From an uncultured Eggerthellaceae bacterium (GTDB lineage Bacteria; Actinomycetota; Coriobacteriia; Coriobacteriales; Eggerthellaceae), in the NCBI GenBank assembly GCA_947566075.1, contig CANOIM010000001.1:62001-126000 (forward strand): a stretch of 64,000 nt of DNA. Direction: 5' to 3'. Shown one piece after another: positions 1-7,406 of this stretch (position 1 is its first letter; each line of letters starts with the position of its first letter). Below the pieces are notes generated by a model. It was not told where the DNA came from. It did no database searches and saw only the letters and a program-made list of their open reading frames with translations. Both the position numbers and the translations under genes were made by a program.

Positions 1-1054
1 CCCCGTCCGCCTCGACCACGAGGTCTATCTCCCGACCGTCGTGATCGCGGTAATAGTACAAAGGCGGCTCGATGCCGGCGTTCAGGTAGCCCTTCCATAT
101 CTCGGACACAACGAAGTTCTCCATAAACGCCCCGCTCATAGCTCCAGCCTCCATCGTCTGGGGGCTCATCCACTTGGTCAGGTAGGCCACGAGGCCGCAG
201 TCGTGGAAGTAGAGCTTCGGCGCCTTCACCGTCCGCTTCAGCTGGTTATTCGAATAGGGATGCAGGTAGAAGACGACGCCCGACTTCTCCAGGACGGAAA
301 GCCACGCCTTGGCCTTCTCGGGCCGGATGCCCACGTCTTCGGCGATGGAGGCGACGTTCAGCATCTGGGAGCATCGCGCCGCTGCCGCGCGCATGAAGTC
401 GGAGAATTGCAGCGCGTCCAGGCCGCCGAGCAGCCGCCGCACGTCGCGCTCGATATAGGTCTGCGTGTAGCTGCCGTAGTACACGGAAAGATCCGTGTAG
501 CGTCCGGAGTCGACCGCGGGCATTGCGCCGCGATGCATCTCTTCGAAGAGTGCGGTGACCGGCCTCGCCGCGACTTCCCTTTCGCGTTGCTTCCAATAGG
601 CCAGATCGAAGCTGAAAGGCCGCCCGATGGCGCGGGCGTTCTCCCCTTGGGTCAGAGATGAAAGCGGCAATACTGCCACGCGGCCGGCAAGGGACTCTCC
701 TGCAAGTTCCATGAGGCGGAACTGCTGGGAGCCGGTCAGCCAAAACGACCCCGCAGGCGCGCCGGCATCAACCATCATCTTGATCTGGGAGAACAGCTCG
801 GGTGCGTACTGCACTTCGTCGACCAGAACCGGCGGCCTGTGCACCTGGAAGAACATGGCCGGGTCCGTCGAGGCTAGCTGCCGCTCCGTCAAATCATCCA
901 GGGTGACACGCTCCACGTCGAGGGCCGCCTGCCCTATGACGTGGTTGAGCATGGTCGATTTCCCCACCTGCCGCGGCCCTACGACAAGGACGACGGAGTA
1001 TTCGGAAGCCGTCCTTTCCACCAATGGCTCCATGGCGCGCGGGATGTAATTCAT
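1..1054 (-). CDS. AAA ATPase with DUF4143-type C-terminus (partial, runs off window start)
   Basis: The minus-strand frame is open from the ATG at 1054 to the window edge (351 codons, no stop). The N-terminus has a Walker A motif GPRQVGKS at residues 26-33, a Walker B-like LVDE at 77-80, and WLTGSQQF near 105-112 as sensor 1. This order, followed by a region rich in aromatic and basic residues, is that of the AAA_14/DUF4143 family, whose members usually have about 400 residues; the C-terminal end lies outside the window. The cellular role of the family is not settled: P-loop ATPase activity is expected, the substrate is unknown. The gene stands alone, with a perfect dyad immediately upstream. 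The assignment rests on motifs only. Confidence 0.8.
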   Translation of the reverse strand, partial: MNYIPRAMEPLVERTASEYSVVLVVGPRQVGKSTMLNHVIGQAALDVERVTLDDLTERQLASTDPAMFFQVHRPPVLVDEVQYAPELFSQIKMMVDAGAPAGSFWLTGSQQFRLMELAGESLAGRVAVLPLSSLTQGENARAIGRPFSFDLAYWKQREREVAARPVTALFEEMHRGAMPAVDSGRYTDLSVYYGSYTQTYIERDVRRLLGGLDALQFSDFMRAAAARCSQMLNVASIAEDVGIRPEKAKAWLSVLEKSGVVFYLHPYSNNQLKRTVKAPKLYFHDCGLVAYLTKWMSPQTMEAGAMSGAFMENFVVSEIWKGYLNAGIEPPLYYYRDHDGREIDLVVEADG

Positions 1055-1065
1055 GACTCGCCTTT

Positions 1066-1098
1066 CGGGTAAAATACACTTTTCTTGTATTTTACCCG
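1066..1098. promoter_or_regulatory. Perfect 13-bp inverted repeat, candidate operator
   Basis: The arms 1066-1078 and 1086-1098 (left arm CGGGTAAAATACA) are exact reverse complements around a 7-nt loop, 12 nt upstream of the ATPase start at 1054. AT-rich arms next to a start codon fit an operator or a 5' UTR hairpin. Which protein binds it cannot be told from the sequence. Confidence 0.55.
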
Positions 1099-1114
1099 AT
1101 AACTGGTTTTCGTA

Positions 1115-1345
1115 CAGAGCGTACGGGGACGAAGGAGCGCTGCCAGTGATGTTTTCTCTCTGAACATCGTTTTCGCGATAATGTGGAATCCGATGCCCAT
1201 CAGACGCTGGGTCTGATGGACGGACAGTCCGATTTGCTCAAGCTCCGCGATGGAGGCACCCGCTGTTTTTTGGCAGCGAAACGATAGCGAACGTGTAGCC
1301 AGTGCCGTCGGGAGACAGCAGGAACATCTGGCAATATTTCTCCAC
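1115..1345 (-). pseudogene. Unrecognised gene remnant with a frameshift
   Basis: Two minus-strand frames each carry protein-like sequence: one includes QMFLLSPDGTGYTFAIVSLP, the next includes ASIAELEQIGLSVHQTQRLM and IGFHIIAKTMFREKTSLAAL. They join at a run of six A residues (minus strand) near 1266-1271, so a single-base slip would link them. No start codon or intact frame exists. I do not recognise the parent family. It occupies most of the gap between the ATPase and the CPBP gene. Confidence is low because the identification rests only on amino-acid composition that looks coding. Confidence 0.3.
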
Positions 1346-1398
1346 CCTCCGTTGTCTGCTTGTGAAGGCTAACGAATCGCAGGCTGAATAGATGTCAG

Positions 1399-2340
1399 TC
1401 AGTCCACGCTCTTCGATTGGGACATCGCAACGAGCAGGACGGCCGCGATGGCGATGAAGCCGATGCCGCCGAGGATGCCGGTCGGCGCAGGGCCGACGAA
1501 GGGGTTGGCTGCGAGTGCGAACATGGCGGGCGCAGCGGCGCAGCCGTTGAGGGCGCCATGGGCGAGCACGGCTGGCAGGCAGCTTTTCGCACGCAGCGTC
1601 AGCCAGCTGAGGAAGGCGGAAAGCACCACGCAGAAGCAGCACATCGCAAGGACGCCCGTGACGGGCCAGCCGGGATAGCCCAGCCCGTAGTTGTGCCCGA
1701 GCGCGGTGATGGGTGCGTGCCAGAGCCCCCAGACGATGCCGCTTGCCACCACGGCATAGGTGGCGGAATGGCGCTCCATCAGCTTCGGCAGCAGATAGCC
1801 CCGCCAGCCCCATTCCTCGCCGAAGCACGGCACGCAGTTCAACAGCGGCGCGACCAGCACCAAGGCGAGTTGGGCGTAGCCCATGGCCCGAAGCTGCGCG
1901 GCGTCGAAGGCGTCGGCTTGGCCGGTTGCCGCCAGCTGCTCCTGCACCAGGCTCATGAAGCTGGGCATGGCCGGGTCGAAGTCGCCGGGATTCACCAGGA
2001 AGAACACCGCGGCGCCGGCGGCCACCAGCGCGATGGGACCGAACCAGCCCGCCACGTAGTACTTCCACGTATGCCGGAAGTCGACCGGCCTGATCCCTGC
2101 ATGAAGGAAACCCTCGCCGGTGACGAGGCGTGTGAGCACTACGCCGATGGCGGGGAAGATCATGCCCGCTCCCACCAGCAGCGTGGTGACGGGGGCGCCC
2201 AAGGGGTTCTCGCCGGCTTCCAGCAACGGCAATGCAGTGGGGTATACGGTTGCGAACCAGAAGGTCCAGGTGAGGGCGAACGTGATGGCACAATAGGTGG
2301 CAACGCGATGCTGCGCAAGGAACGCGCGGAAGCGGCTCAT
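1399..2340 (-). CDS. CPBP family intramembrane glutamic endopeptidase
   Basis: A 313-residue polytopic membrane protein with the CPBP (CAAX protease and bacteriocin-processing, Abi) signature: EEWGWR at residues 175-180 supplies the EExxxR motif, and WGLWHAP (His208) supplies the second motif. About eight hydrophobic segments are visible, starting at residues 15-35. Family members cleave substrates inside or near the membrane; some protect against bacteriocins, others mature peptides or release tethered regulators. The ATG at 2338-2340 overlaps the stop codon of the upstream merR-like gene (ATGA), so the two are translationally coupled. A membrane-tethered regulator directly upstream makes that protein the first candidate substrate; this is inference. 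Confidence 0.85.
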   Translation of the reverse strand: MSRFRAFLAQHRVATYCAITFALTWTFWFATVYPTALPLLEAGENPLGAPVTTLLVGAGMIFPAIGVVLTRLVTGEGFLHAGIRPVDFRHTWKYYVAGWFGPIALVAAGAAVFFLVNPGDFDPAMPSFMSLVQEQLAATGQADAFDAAQLRAMGYAQLALVLVAPLLNCVPCFGEEWGWRGYLLPKLMERHSATYAVVASGIVWGLWHAPITALGHNYGLGYPGWPVTGVLAMCCFCVVLSAFLSWLTLRAKSCLPAVLAHGALNGCAAAPAMFALAANPFVGPAPTGILGGIGFIAIAAVLLVAMSQSKSVD

Positions 2341-3239
2341 CGGGCATCACCGCCTGCAGACGCGGGCGTTTCGCAAGCAGCATCATGGCGATGGCACGTG
2401 CCGGGAAGACATTCGCCGGGAGCCACTGTAAGGGGTTCGGCGTGGTAGCGCTCCACGCACCAGTCCTTCGTTCCGCAGCAGGGGCACGTGAGCTTGCGCG
2501 TCGTCGGGGTGTGGCCGGAGAGGATGAACGCGCCTATCTTCGGCCGGAACTCCGCCTTGCATGCGGGGCAGAGGGAGGTGGCGTGGGCGTCGTAACGCAC
2601 GACCATCCACAGGGCGGCCGCCACGACGAACAGCAGGGCCAATGGGAATGGCCACCATACCCCGGAAACGATGCCGTATATAAGCGTGCCGATCCACGCG
2701 GCGTCTATGAAGACGCCCACGACGACCATCACCACCCAGAAACGGTTGCGTGCTCTGTTGTCTTCCATTCTGGTGTCCATGGCCGTGGTCGATGTGGCGG
2801 TCAGATGCCCGAAGGCCTGCAGGTCCGCTTGCAGAAGCTCGATGCCCTGGAGCATGGCCGTGCGTTCGGTCAGCTCTCGCCGCAGCTCCTCTTGGCGTTC
2901 GTCCAACAGCGCTTCCAAGATGGTCTCGCGGTTCGGGCTTTCCAACACGCCTTTGATCTGGGCCAGCTTCAGGCCCAGAGCCTTCAGAAGAAGGATGAAG
3001 CGCAAGTGCTCGGCATCGGCTTCTGTATACAGACGCCGGCCGCCTTCGGAGTAGCCCGAGGGCGCAAGCAGCCCCTTCTGGTCGTAGTACTGCACGGTGC
3101 GCACGGTGGTGCCGCACGTCTCGGCCAGCTCGCCGGTGGTATAGACGGCATCTTCGCCTTCGCCGAAGCTTCGGTTGCCACGCATGCTGTTGGCGTTGCC
3201 GGTGCTGATAGTGTTGCCTTCGATGGTGCGAACGGTCAT
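2337..3239 (-). CDS. Membrane-anchored MerR-family regulator with zinc ribbon
   Basis: 300 residues from the ATG at 3239, chosen because AAGGAGGTGA lies just upstream; a longer frame to 3320 has no such site. Residues about 28-98 form a MerR winged helix (YTTGELAETCGTTVRTVQYY), followed by a dimerisation coiled coil. Two hydrophobic segments at about 165-215 predict membrane anchoring. The C-terminus has two Cys pairs (CPAC and CPCC) typical of a zinc ribbon. Cytosolic MerR proteins lack the membrane part, so this is an unusual architecture: a DNA-binding head on a membrane stalk. It is coupled to the CPBP protease gene by a 4-bp overlap. It probably controls its own promoter, which has the 19-bp spacer typical of MerR targets. 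The signal sensed is unknown. Confidence 0.85.
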   Translation of the reverse strand: MTVRTIEGNTISTGNANSMRGNRSFGEGEDAVYTTGELAETCGTTVRTVQYYDQKGLLAPSGYSEGGRRLYTEADAEHLRFILLLKALGLKLAQIKGVLESPNRETILEALLDERQEELRRELTERTAMLQGIELLQADLQAFGHLTATSTTAMDTRMEDNRARNRFWVVMVVVGVFIDAAWIGTLIYGIVSGVWWPFPLALLFVVAAALWMVVRYDAHATSLCPACKAEFRPKIGAFILSGHTPTTRKLTCPCCGTKDWCVERYHAEPLTVAPGECLPGTCHRHDAACETPASAGGDAR

Positions 3240-3261
3240 GGATCTCACCTCCTTGGGGCCG

Positions 3262-3292
3262 TTTCTACAACATGACGCCGCGTCACGAGCAA
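3262..3292 (-). promoter_or_regulatory. MerR-type promoter, 19-bp spacer with dyad
   Basis: On the minus strand TTGCTC (3292-3287) and TAGAAA (3267-3262) are separated by exactly 19 nt, the stretched spacing characteristic of MerR-activated promoters. The spacer contains the palindrome TGACGCGGCGTCA (3273-3285). It lies 23 nt upstream of the merR-like start codon, so autoregulation of the merR-CPBP pair is likely. The hexamer assignments are by eye. Confidence 0.55.
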
Positions 3293-3389
3293 GGGTTTTT
3301 TCAAACTTTTCTCGAATCAAACTAGCAACTGTACGTCACATGCCGTTGATACAGGTATTAGTTGCGAGTTGCAGCCTCAAGGCTGCCCG

Positions 3390-3491
3390 CTATAGCCCCA
3401 GCTCTTTCTCGCCCCACTGCTTCATGGCCAGCAGGATGGGTACGAAGCTTTTCCCTTGGGCGGTCAGGGCGTACTCGACGCGCGGCGGCAC
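3390..3491 (-). pseudogene. C-terminal remnant of an HxlR-family regulator
   Basis: The minus strand reads VPPRVEYALTAQGKSF followed by VPILLAMKQWGEKELGL and a stop. This matches the last third of HxlR regulators and resembles the intact paralogue at 4330-4674, which has VPPRVEYSLTDTGQTL. The N-terminal two thirds are missing. At 3491 the sequence switches directly into the DUF3800 gene, whose reading frame runs on through the remnant in another frame. A rearrangement that replaced the 5' part of an hxlR gene explains this best. Confidence 0.7.
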
Positions 3492-4243
3492 AACTCTTTG
3501 GCGCGGATGTGCCTGAGGTGGTTTTTCTTGAAGGCTGAGTAGTTCGTGCCGAATATCTTGGCATCCGTTGCGGTCAGCTCGCCTTTTTGGAATTTGATAT
3601 CGGTCAATTCCAGCGCGCAGATCAGGTCCGCAATTTGCGATAACCGGTATTCTTTTGGATTCGCCATCCTGTAGAGAACGGCATTTTGGGAAAGCACGAA
3701 GTCAAGTGCACCGTGCAGAGCTTCGGTGATCATCTGCTGACCATTGTCGTAGTAGATTTTCACTTGCCTGAACGTTTGGAAGTACTCAAGGTGGTCAGTA
3801 AGGAAGATAACAAGATCGCGCTTGAATCTTGCTATGAACAGCTCGGGCGACGCAACTTCTTTTCTGGGGTAGGAAAACACCGTGCAGAAATACGGCGCAC
3901 GGCGGCTGAAAGCCTCAAAGCAGGCGAGCAGCCTTTTACGACAGCCTACGTCCATGCCCTCGTAGGGAGCTTTCCCGTACATCAAGGGCGATGCGTGGAA
4001 AGGCAAATCCGGCAATCCTTTAGCGCGAAGATCCATCTGGAAAGAGCCAACTGAGGGCCGAAGGCTTTTGTCTTGTTCGTGGAACACGAGCGAAACGATG
4101 CAGTATGATGAATGGCCCTTTTGACCACCCGATTCATCAACGAATATGCTCAGTTCGCCGTCTATGGCCGCTCCTAAAAAAGCGCCGGGGGACACCCCCG
4201 GCCACTTGGTAGAAGCTTGAAGCCTCCGATACATATATACCAT
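3464..4243 (-). CDS. DUF3800 domain protein (start uncertain, C-terminus read through into hxlR remnant)
   Basis: The core (ELSIFVDESGGQKG, later DNGQQMITEALHGAL, ending YRLSQIADLICALELTDIKF) is the DUF3800 family, an RNase H-like fold of unknown function with conserved acidic residues such as the Asp/Glu of VDES; the family is common near mobile elements. The last residues, CRRASSTP, come from reading the hxlR remnant out of frame, so the native C-terminus may be altered. The ATG at 4243 has a poor ribosome site, and a terminator-like hairpin (4176-4202) lies between it and the conserved core. After the hairpin AGGAG is followed only by an ATA codon at 4165. The gene may therefore be a transplanted fragment or use a rare start. 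Function unknown. Confidence 0.7.
   Translation of the reverse strand: MVYMYRRLQASTKWPGVSPGAFLGAAIDGELSIFVDESGGQKGHSSYCIVSLVFHEQDKSLRPSVGSFQMDLRAKGLPDLPFHASPLMYGKAPYEGMDVGCRKRLLACFEAFSRRAPYFCTVFSYPRKEVASPELFIARFKRDLVIFLTDHLEYFQTFRQVKIYYDNGQQMITEALHGALDFVLSQNAVLYRMANPKEYRLSQIADLICALELTDIKFQKGELTATDAKIFGTNYSAFKKNHLRHIRAKELCRRASSTP
4176..4202 (-). terminator. Rho-independent terminator-like hairpin inside the 5' part of the DUF3800 frame
   Basis: An 8-bp perfect stem (GCCGGGGG / CCCCCGGC, 4184-4191 and 4195-4202) with a 3-nt loop is followed on the minus strand by CGC and TTTTTT (4181-4176). This is a textbook intrinsic terminator. Its position downstream of the nominal ATG casts doubt on that start and suggests it ended a now-missing upstream gene. 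Confidence 0.6.
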
Positions 4244-4329
4244 GGCCGTGTAGATAATTCAATCAACGAAATAGCCAGCAAAACATCTTCTTTGTGCCGG
4301 TATCATGTCGGGTCGCATGCCGGGAATCG

Positions 4330-4674
4330 TCAGCCCCAGTTGCGCAGCTGCTCCTTGTAGCCTTCGCCCCAGGCCCACATGGCGTCGATCACCGGCCTCA
4401 GCGTCTGGCCCGTGTCGGTGAGTGAGTACTCCACGCGTGGGGGCACCTCGGCGAACACCTTACGACGGACGATACCCGCTTCCTCCATGGTGCGCAGGTT
4501 CTGCGTGAGCACCTTCTGTGACACCTTCCCGATGGAGCGTTGCAGCTCCTTGAAGCGCATCGTGCCGTTCAGGAACAGGTCGCGCAAGATGAGCACCTGC
4601 CATTTGCTGCCGATGAGCGCCAGCGTGGTTTCCACGGGGCAAGCGGGCAGCTCGTTCAGCGATCTCACATCCAT
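4330..4674 (-). CDS. HxlR-family transcriptional regulator
   Basis: 114 residues, the standard length. CPVETTLALIGSKWQVLILR near the N-terminus carries the conserved Cys (Cys12) of the family, followed by the winged helix (MRFKELQRSIGKVSQKVLTQ) and the C-terminal VPPRVEYSLT. HxlR proteins commonly sense electrophiles, disulfide stress or aldehydes through this Cys and repress adjacent flavoenzymes. The gene diverges from a nitroreductase gene across a 175-bp gap with an imperfect inverted repeat, so it most likely regulates the nitroreductase-SirTM-macrodomain cluster. The effector is not known. Confidence 0.88.
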   Translation of the reverse strand: MDVRSLNELPACPVETTLALIGSKWQVLILRDLFLNGTMRFKELQRSIGKVSQKVLTQNLRTMEEAGIVRRKVFAEVPPRVEYSLTDTGQTLRPVIDAMWAWGEGYKEQLRNWG

Positions 4675-4717
4675 GGCCTCTCCTGTTCTCCCTGCATTAC
4701 AACAATGGTTACTTTTG

Positions 4718-4742
4718 GGTACCTATAGCACAATAAGGTGCC
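4718..4742. promoter_or_regulatory. Imperfect inverted repeat, candidate HxlR operator
   Basis: GGTACCT (4718-4724) and AGGTGCC (4736-4742) form arms matching at 6 of 7 positions with an 11-nt spacer, in the gap between the divergent hxlR and nitroreductase genes. Position and geometry suit a dimeric winged-helix repressor. No binding data can be drawn from the sequence. Confidence 0.4.
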
Positions 4743-4849
4743 TACTTCCCAACACATACCGCAGATTCTATGCTGTGAATCACAAAGAAGCTAGCGTGGA
4801 TGCCAAACCGACGCACAGTGCTTTCCATAAGGGAGGGGGGGAACACACC

Positions 4850-5503
4850 ATGAACCAGCTCAACGAACAGCCCATGCTTTCAGAGAGGTTCCCGAGGAAA
4901 GGCATCGGGAACCCGCCCTCGGTGGGCAAGGCGCCCAACGAGACTATCGCGATGCTCTTGGGTCGGCGCACCATTAGGCGCTTTAAGGACGAGCCGGTGA
5001 ACCCTCAGGCGCTGGACGCCATCGTGGACGTGGGCCTGCGGTCGGCGAATGCGGGCGGCTGCCAGGCGCCTATCCTGCTCGTCAGCCAAGACCGCGAGTC
5101 GAATCGGGTGCTGGGCCGCATCTCCAACGACCTGTACGACGAGGGCTATTATCCCGTCTCGGACGCTCAGCCATCGACGGCCTGCATGGTGGGCATCACG
5201 GACGCATTCTACGGGGCACCCGTGGTGATCACCGTGTTCACGCCGAAGGGCTGGAGCTATGCGCCGCTGGATGCTGGCGTATGCGTGGCGAATATGATGA
5301 ACGCCGCGTGGTCAGTGGGGCTGGGTAGCTGCGTGGTCAGCCGCGCCGGGCGCACGTTCGCCACCGAGGAGGGGAGGGCCACGGCGGCACGCGCAGGCAT
5401 CCCCGAGGACTACGAGGCCCAGCTTCACCTGGTGGTCGGCGTGCCCGAGAGCACCCAGGCCGACCCCTACGAGCTCTACCCGAACCGGGTGGCATGGTTG
5501 TGA
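4850..5503 (+). CDS. Nitroreductase-family FMN oxidoreductase
   Basis: 217 residues from the ATG at 4850, which follows a GGGAGGGGGG site; a longer upstream frame has no ribosome site. The N-terminal RRTIRRFKDEPVNPQALDAI is the FMN-binding start of the nitroreductase fold, followed by SANAGGCQAPILLVS; the middle has MVGITDAFYGAPVVITVF and the C-terminus LHLVVGVPE. The family reduces nitro compounds, quinones or flavins with NAD(P)H in the cytosol. It is the first gene of a co-oriented set with SirTM (23 bp downstream) and the zinc macrodomain, opposite an HxlR regulator. Flavin oxidoreductases also occur in known SirTM operons, which suggests a role in an oxidative or electrophile response. 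Confidence 0.85.
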   Translation: MNQLNEQPMLSERFPRKGIGNPPSVGKAPNETIAMLLGRRTIRRFKDEPVNPQALDAIVDVGLRSANAGGCQAPILLVSQDRESNRVLGRISNDLYDEGYYPVSDAQPSTACMVGITDAFYGAPVVITVFTPKGWSYAPLDAGVCVANMMNAAWSVGLGSCVVSRAGRTFATEEGRATAARAGIPEDYEAQLHLVVGVPESTQADPYELYPNRVAWL

Positions 5504-5526
5504 GCGTGTCAGTGGAGGTGCACACC

Positions 5527-6444
5527 ATGAAGGGCGGACGCAACAAGATAGCGGGGCTGGGGCGGGCCCTTGATGAGGCCGATGCGGTCATCATCGGCGT
5601 CGGCGCAGGCCTGTCCACGGCAGCGGGGCTCACCTATGGCGGCGAGCGATTCGAGCGCTACTTCGCCGACTTCGCAGCCAAGCACGGCTTCCGCGATATG
5701 TATGCGGGCGGCTTCCATCCCTATGGCACGCTGGAGGAGTACTGGGCGTTCTGGAGCCGGGTCATCTGGGTCAACCGCTACGGGCTCATTCCTGGCAGCG
5801 CCTATGGCGACCTGCTGGCGCTCGTCGGCGACAAGGACTTCTTCGTGCTGACCACCAACGTGGACCATTGCTTCCAGCGCGCCGGGTTCCCCAGGAGCCG
5901 CCTCTTCTATACCCAGGGCGATTACGGTCTCTTCCAATGCTCGGGGCCATGTCGCGCGGAAACGTTCGACAATGAGGAGGCCGTGCGCCAGATGGTGCTC
6001 GCGCAGGGGTTCTCCATCGGGGAAGGTGGGGACCTCATCCCACCCGGCGATGGAGGATTGCAGATGCGGGTGCCCAGCGAACTGGTGCCCCATTGCCCTC
6101 GCTGCGGACGGCCGATGGTACCGAACCTGCGCATGGACGACGCGTTCGTGCAGGATGCCGGTTGGCACGAGGCTTCCACCCGGTATGCGGACTTCTTGCG
6201 CAGGTCGGCAGAGGAAGGCCGCAGGACGCTGTACCTCGAGCTTGGTGTGGGCTTCAACACGCCAGCCATCATCAAGTACCCGTTCATGCAGGCGGTGGCG
6301 AAGGACGCGCATGCCGTATATGCTTGCGTGAACCAAGGGGAATGCTTCGCGCCGCCCGAGATCGCCGGGCGCTCCGTGCTCGTGGATGCCGACATCGCTG
6401 AGGTTTTGAGGACGCTCGTTGCGGAAAAGGAGGGCCGGTCATGA
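5527..6444 (+). CDS. SirTM-class (class M) sirtuin, protein ADP-ribosyltransferase
   Basis: 305 residues from the ATG at 5527, preceded by GTGGAGGTG. Visible NAD-site motifs: GAGLS (26-30), TNVDH (110-114), TQGDYG (129-134); two Cys pairs (Cys138/Cys142 and Cys190/Cys193) form the zinc module; PNLRMDD follows at 199-205. The usual deacetylase catalytic His region is absent, replaced by QGDYG, as known for SirTM enzymes that transfer ADP-ribose rather than deacetylate. In staphylococci and streptococci SirTM modifies a lipoylated GcvH-like carrier, and its neighbour macrodomain removes the mark. Here the macrodomain gene overlaps (ATGA at 6441) but no gcvH-like or lplA gene is nearby, so the target is unknown. 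The target substrate is inference; the family is not. Confidence 0.88.
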   Translation: MKGGRNKIAGLGRALDEADAVIIGVGAGLSTAAGLTYGGERFERYFADFAAKHGFRDMYAGGFHPYGTLEEYWAFWSRVIWVNRYGLIPGSAYGDLLALVGDKDFFVLTTNVDHCFQRAGFPRSRLFYTQGDYGLFQCSGPCRAETFDNEEAVRQMVLAQGFSIGEGGDLIPPGDGGLQMRVPSELVPHCPRCGRPMVPNLRMDDAFVQDAGWHEASTRYADFLRRSAEEGRRTLYLELGVGFNTPAIIKYPFMQAVAKDAHAVYACVNQGECFAPPEIAGRSVLVDADIAEVLRTLVAEKEGRS

Positions 6445-7244
6445 TGGACGAGAAGCGGAAGAGGGAGCTGCTGCATGGCCTGGTCGCCGACTTGTGCGCC
6501 GAGCGCGGGCTGACGGAGCCTGAGGCGGCGGAGACCGGTGTCGATGTCGACCTCGACCGGCTATGGCGCACGTTCCGCGGCCTCGTGAACACGCGGGAAG
6601 CCGTGTCGGCTCCGCCGGACATGCTTGCCCGTCAGGACGAGCTGCTGTGCGGTCTGATCCAAGAGGTGGGGGTGCATTCCATCAGCGAAGCGGCCCCGTC
6701 GGCGCTCGATCCGCGGCTTCGCCTGTGGCGTGGGGACATCACCGCCTTGGCCGCCGATGGCGTGGTGAACGCGGCCAACAGCGGCATGACGGGGTGCTGG
6801 GCGCCCAACCACCTGTGCATCGACAACGCCATCCACACGTTCGCGGGCATGCAGCTGCGGCTGGAATGCGCCCGCATCATAGCCGAGCAGGGCCACGAGG
6901 AATCCACCGGATACGCCAAGATCACAAGCGCATGGAACCTACCGGCGAAGCATGTCATCCACACCGTCGGCCCCATCGCGGACGGGCGCCCCACCGCCGA
7001 GGATCGGCACCTTCTGGCTTCCTGCTACGAGAGTTGCCTTGACCTCGCCGCCGCAAACGGACTGCGCTCTATCGCCTTCTGCTGCATCAGCACGGGCGTG
7101 TTCGGGTTCCCGCAAGACGAGGCCGCCGAGATAGCGGTGGCCACGGTGCGCCGATGGCTCGACGGGCACGAGTCGGACATGACCGTCGTCTTCGACGTAT
7201 TCACCGACACGGACGAGCGCCTCTACCGGGGCTTGTTGGGCTAA
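6441..7244 (+). CDS. Zinc-dependent macrodomain, ADP-ribosyl hydrolase
   Basis: 267 residues; the ATG at 6441 (or 6444) overlaps the SirTM stop, so the pair is translationally coupled. An N-terminal helical region of about 90 residues precedes the macrodomain: RGDIT (97-101), NAANS (110-114), the zinc loop GCWAPNHLCIDNAIH (Cys119, His124, Cys126), HTVGP (174-178) and STGVFGFP (217-224). This zinc loop is specific to SirTM-associated macrodomains. They hydrolyse ADP-ribose from the substrate of the paired sirtuin, giving a reversible modification. The tight coupling supports a writer-eraser pair. No missing motif is seen. Confidence 0.9.
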   Translation: MMDEKRKRELLHGLVADLCAERGLTEPEAAETGVDVDLDRLWRTFRGLVNTREAVSAPPDMLARQDELLCGLIQEVGVHSISEAAPSALDPRLRLWRGDITALAADGVVNAANSGMTGCWAPNHLCIDNAIHTFAGMQLRLECARIIAEQGHEESTGYAKITSAWNLPAKHVIHTVGPIADGRPTAEDRHLLASCYESCLDLAAANGLRSIAFCCISTGVFGFPQDEAAEIAVATVRRWLDGHESDMTVVFDVFTDTDERLYRGLLG

Positions 7245-7406
7245 GGCGCCGTATGGAGGATTCTTGGGTCTTGGGCAGGGGATCGGCCTTGGGCCGCAGG
7301 CGAAAAAGCTTGACCAGCGATGCGTCGCATAGTGCATTTCCGCATCAAAGACGCTCGGCGCGGGCCGGTATAATCAAGGGCGGAAATACGAATGGAAAGG
7401 GGCCGC

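Noticed and set aside
1417..2448. Long plus-strand frame opposite the CPBP gene
   Set aside because: The minus-strand frame encodes a recognised membrane protease with motifs and a coupled start; the plus-strand frame is a high-GC shadow without a ribosome site.
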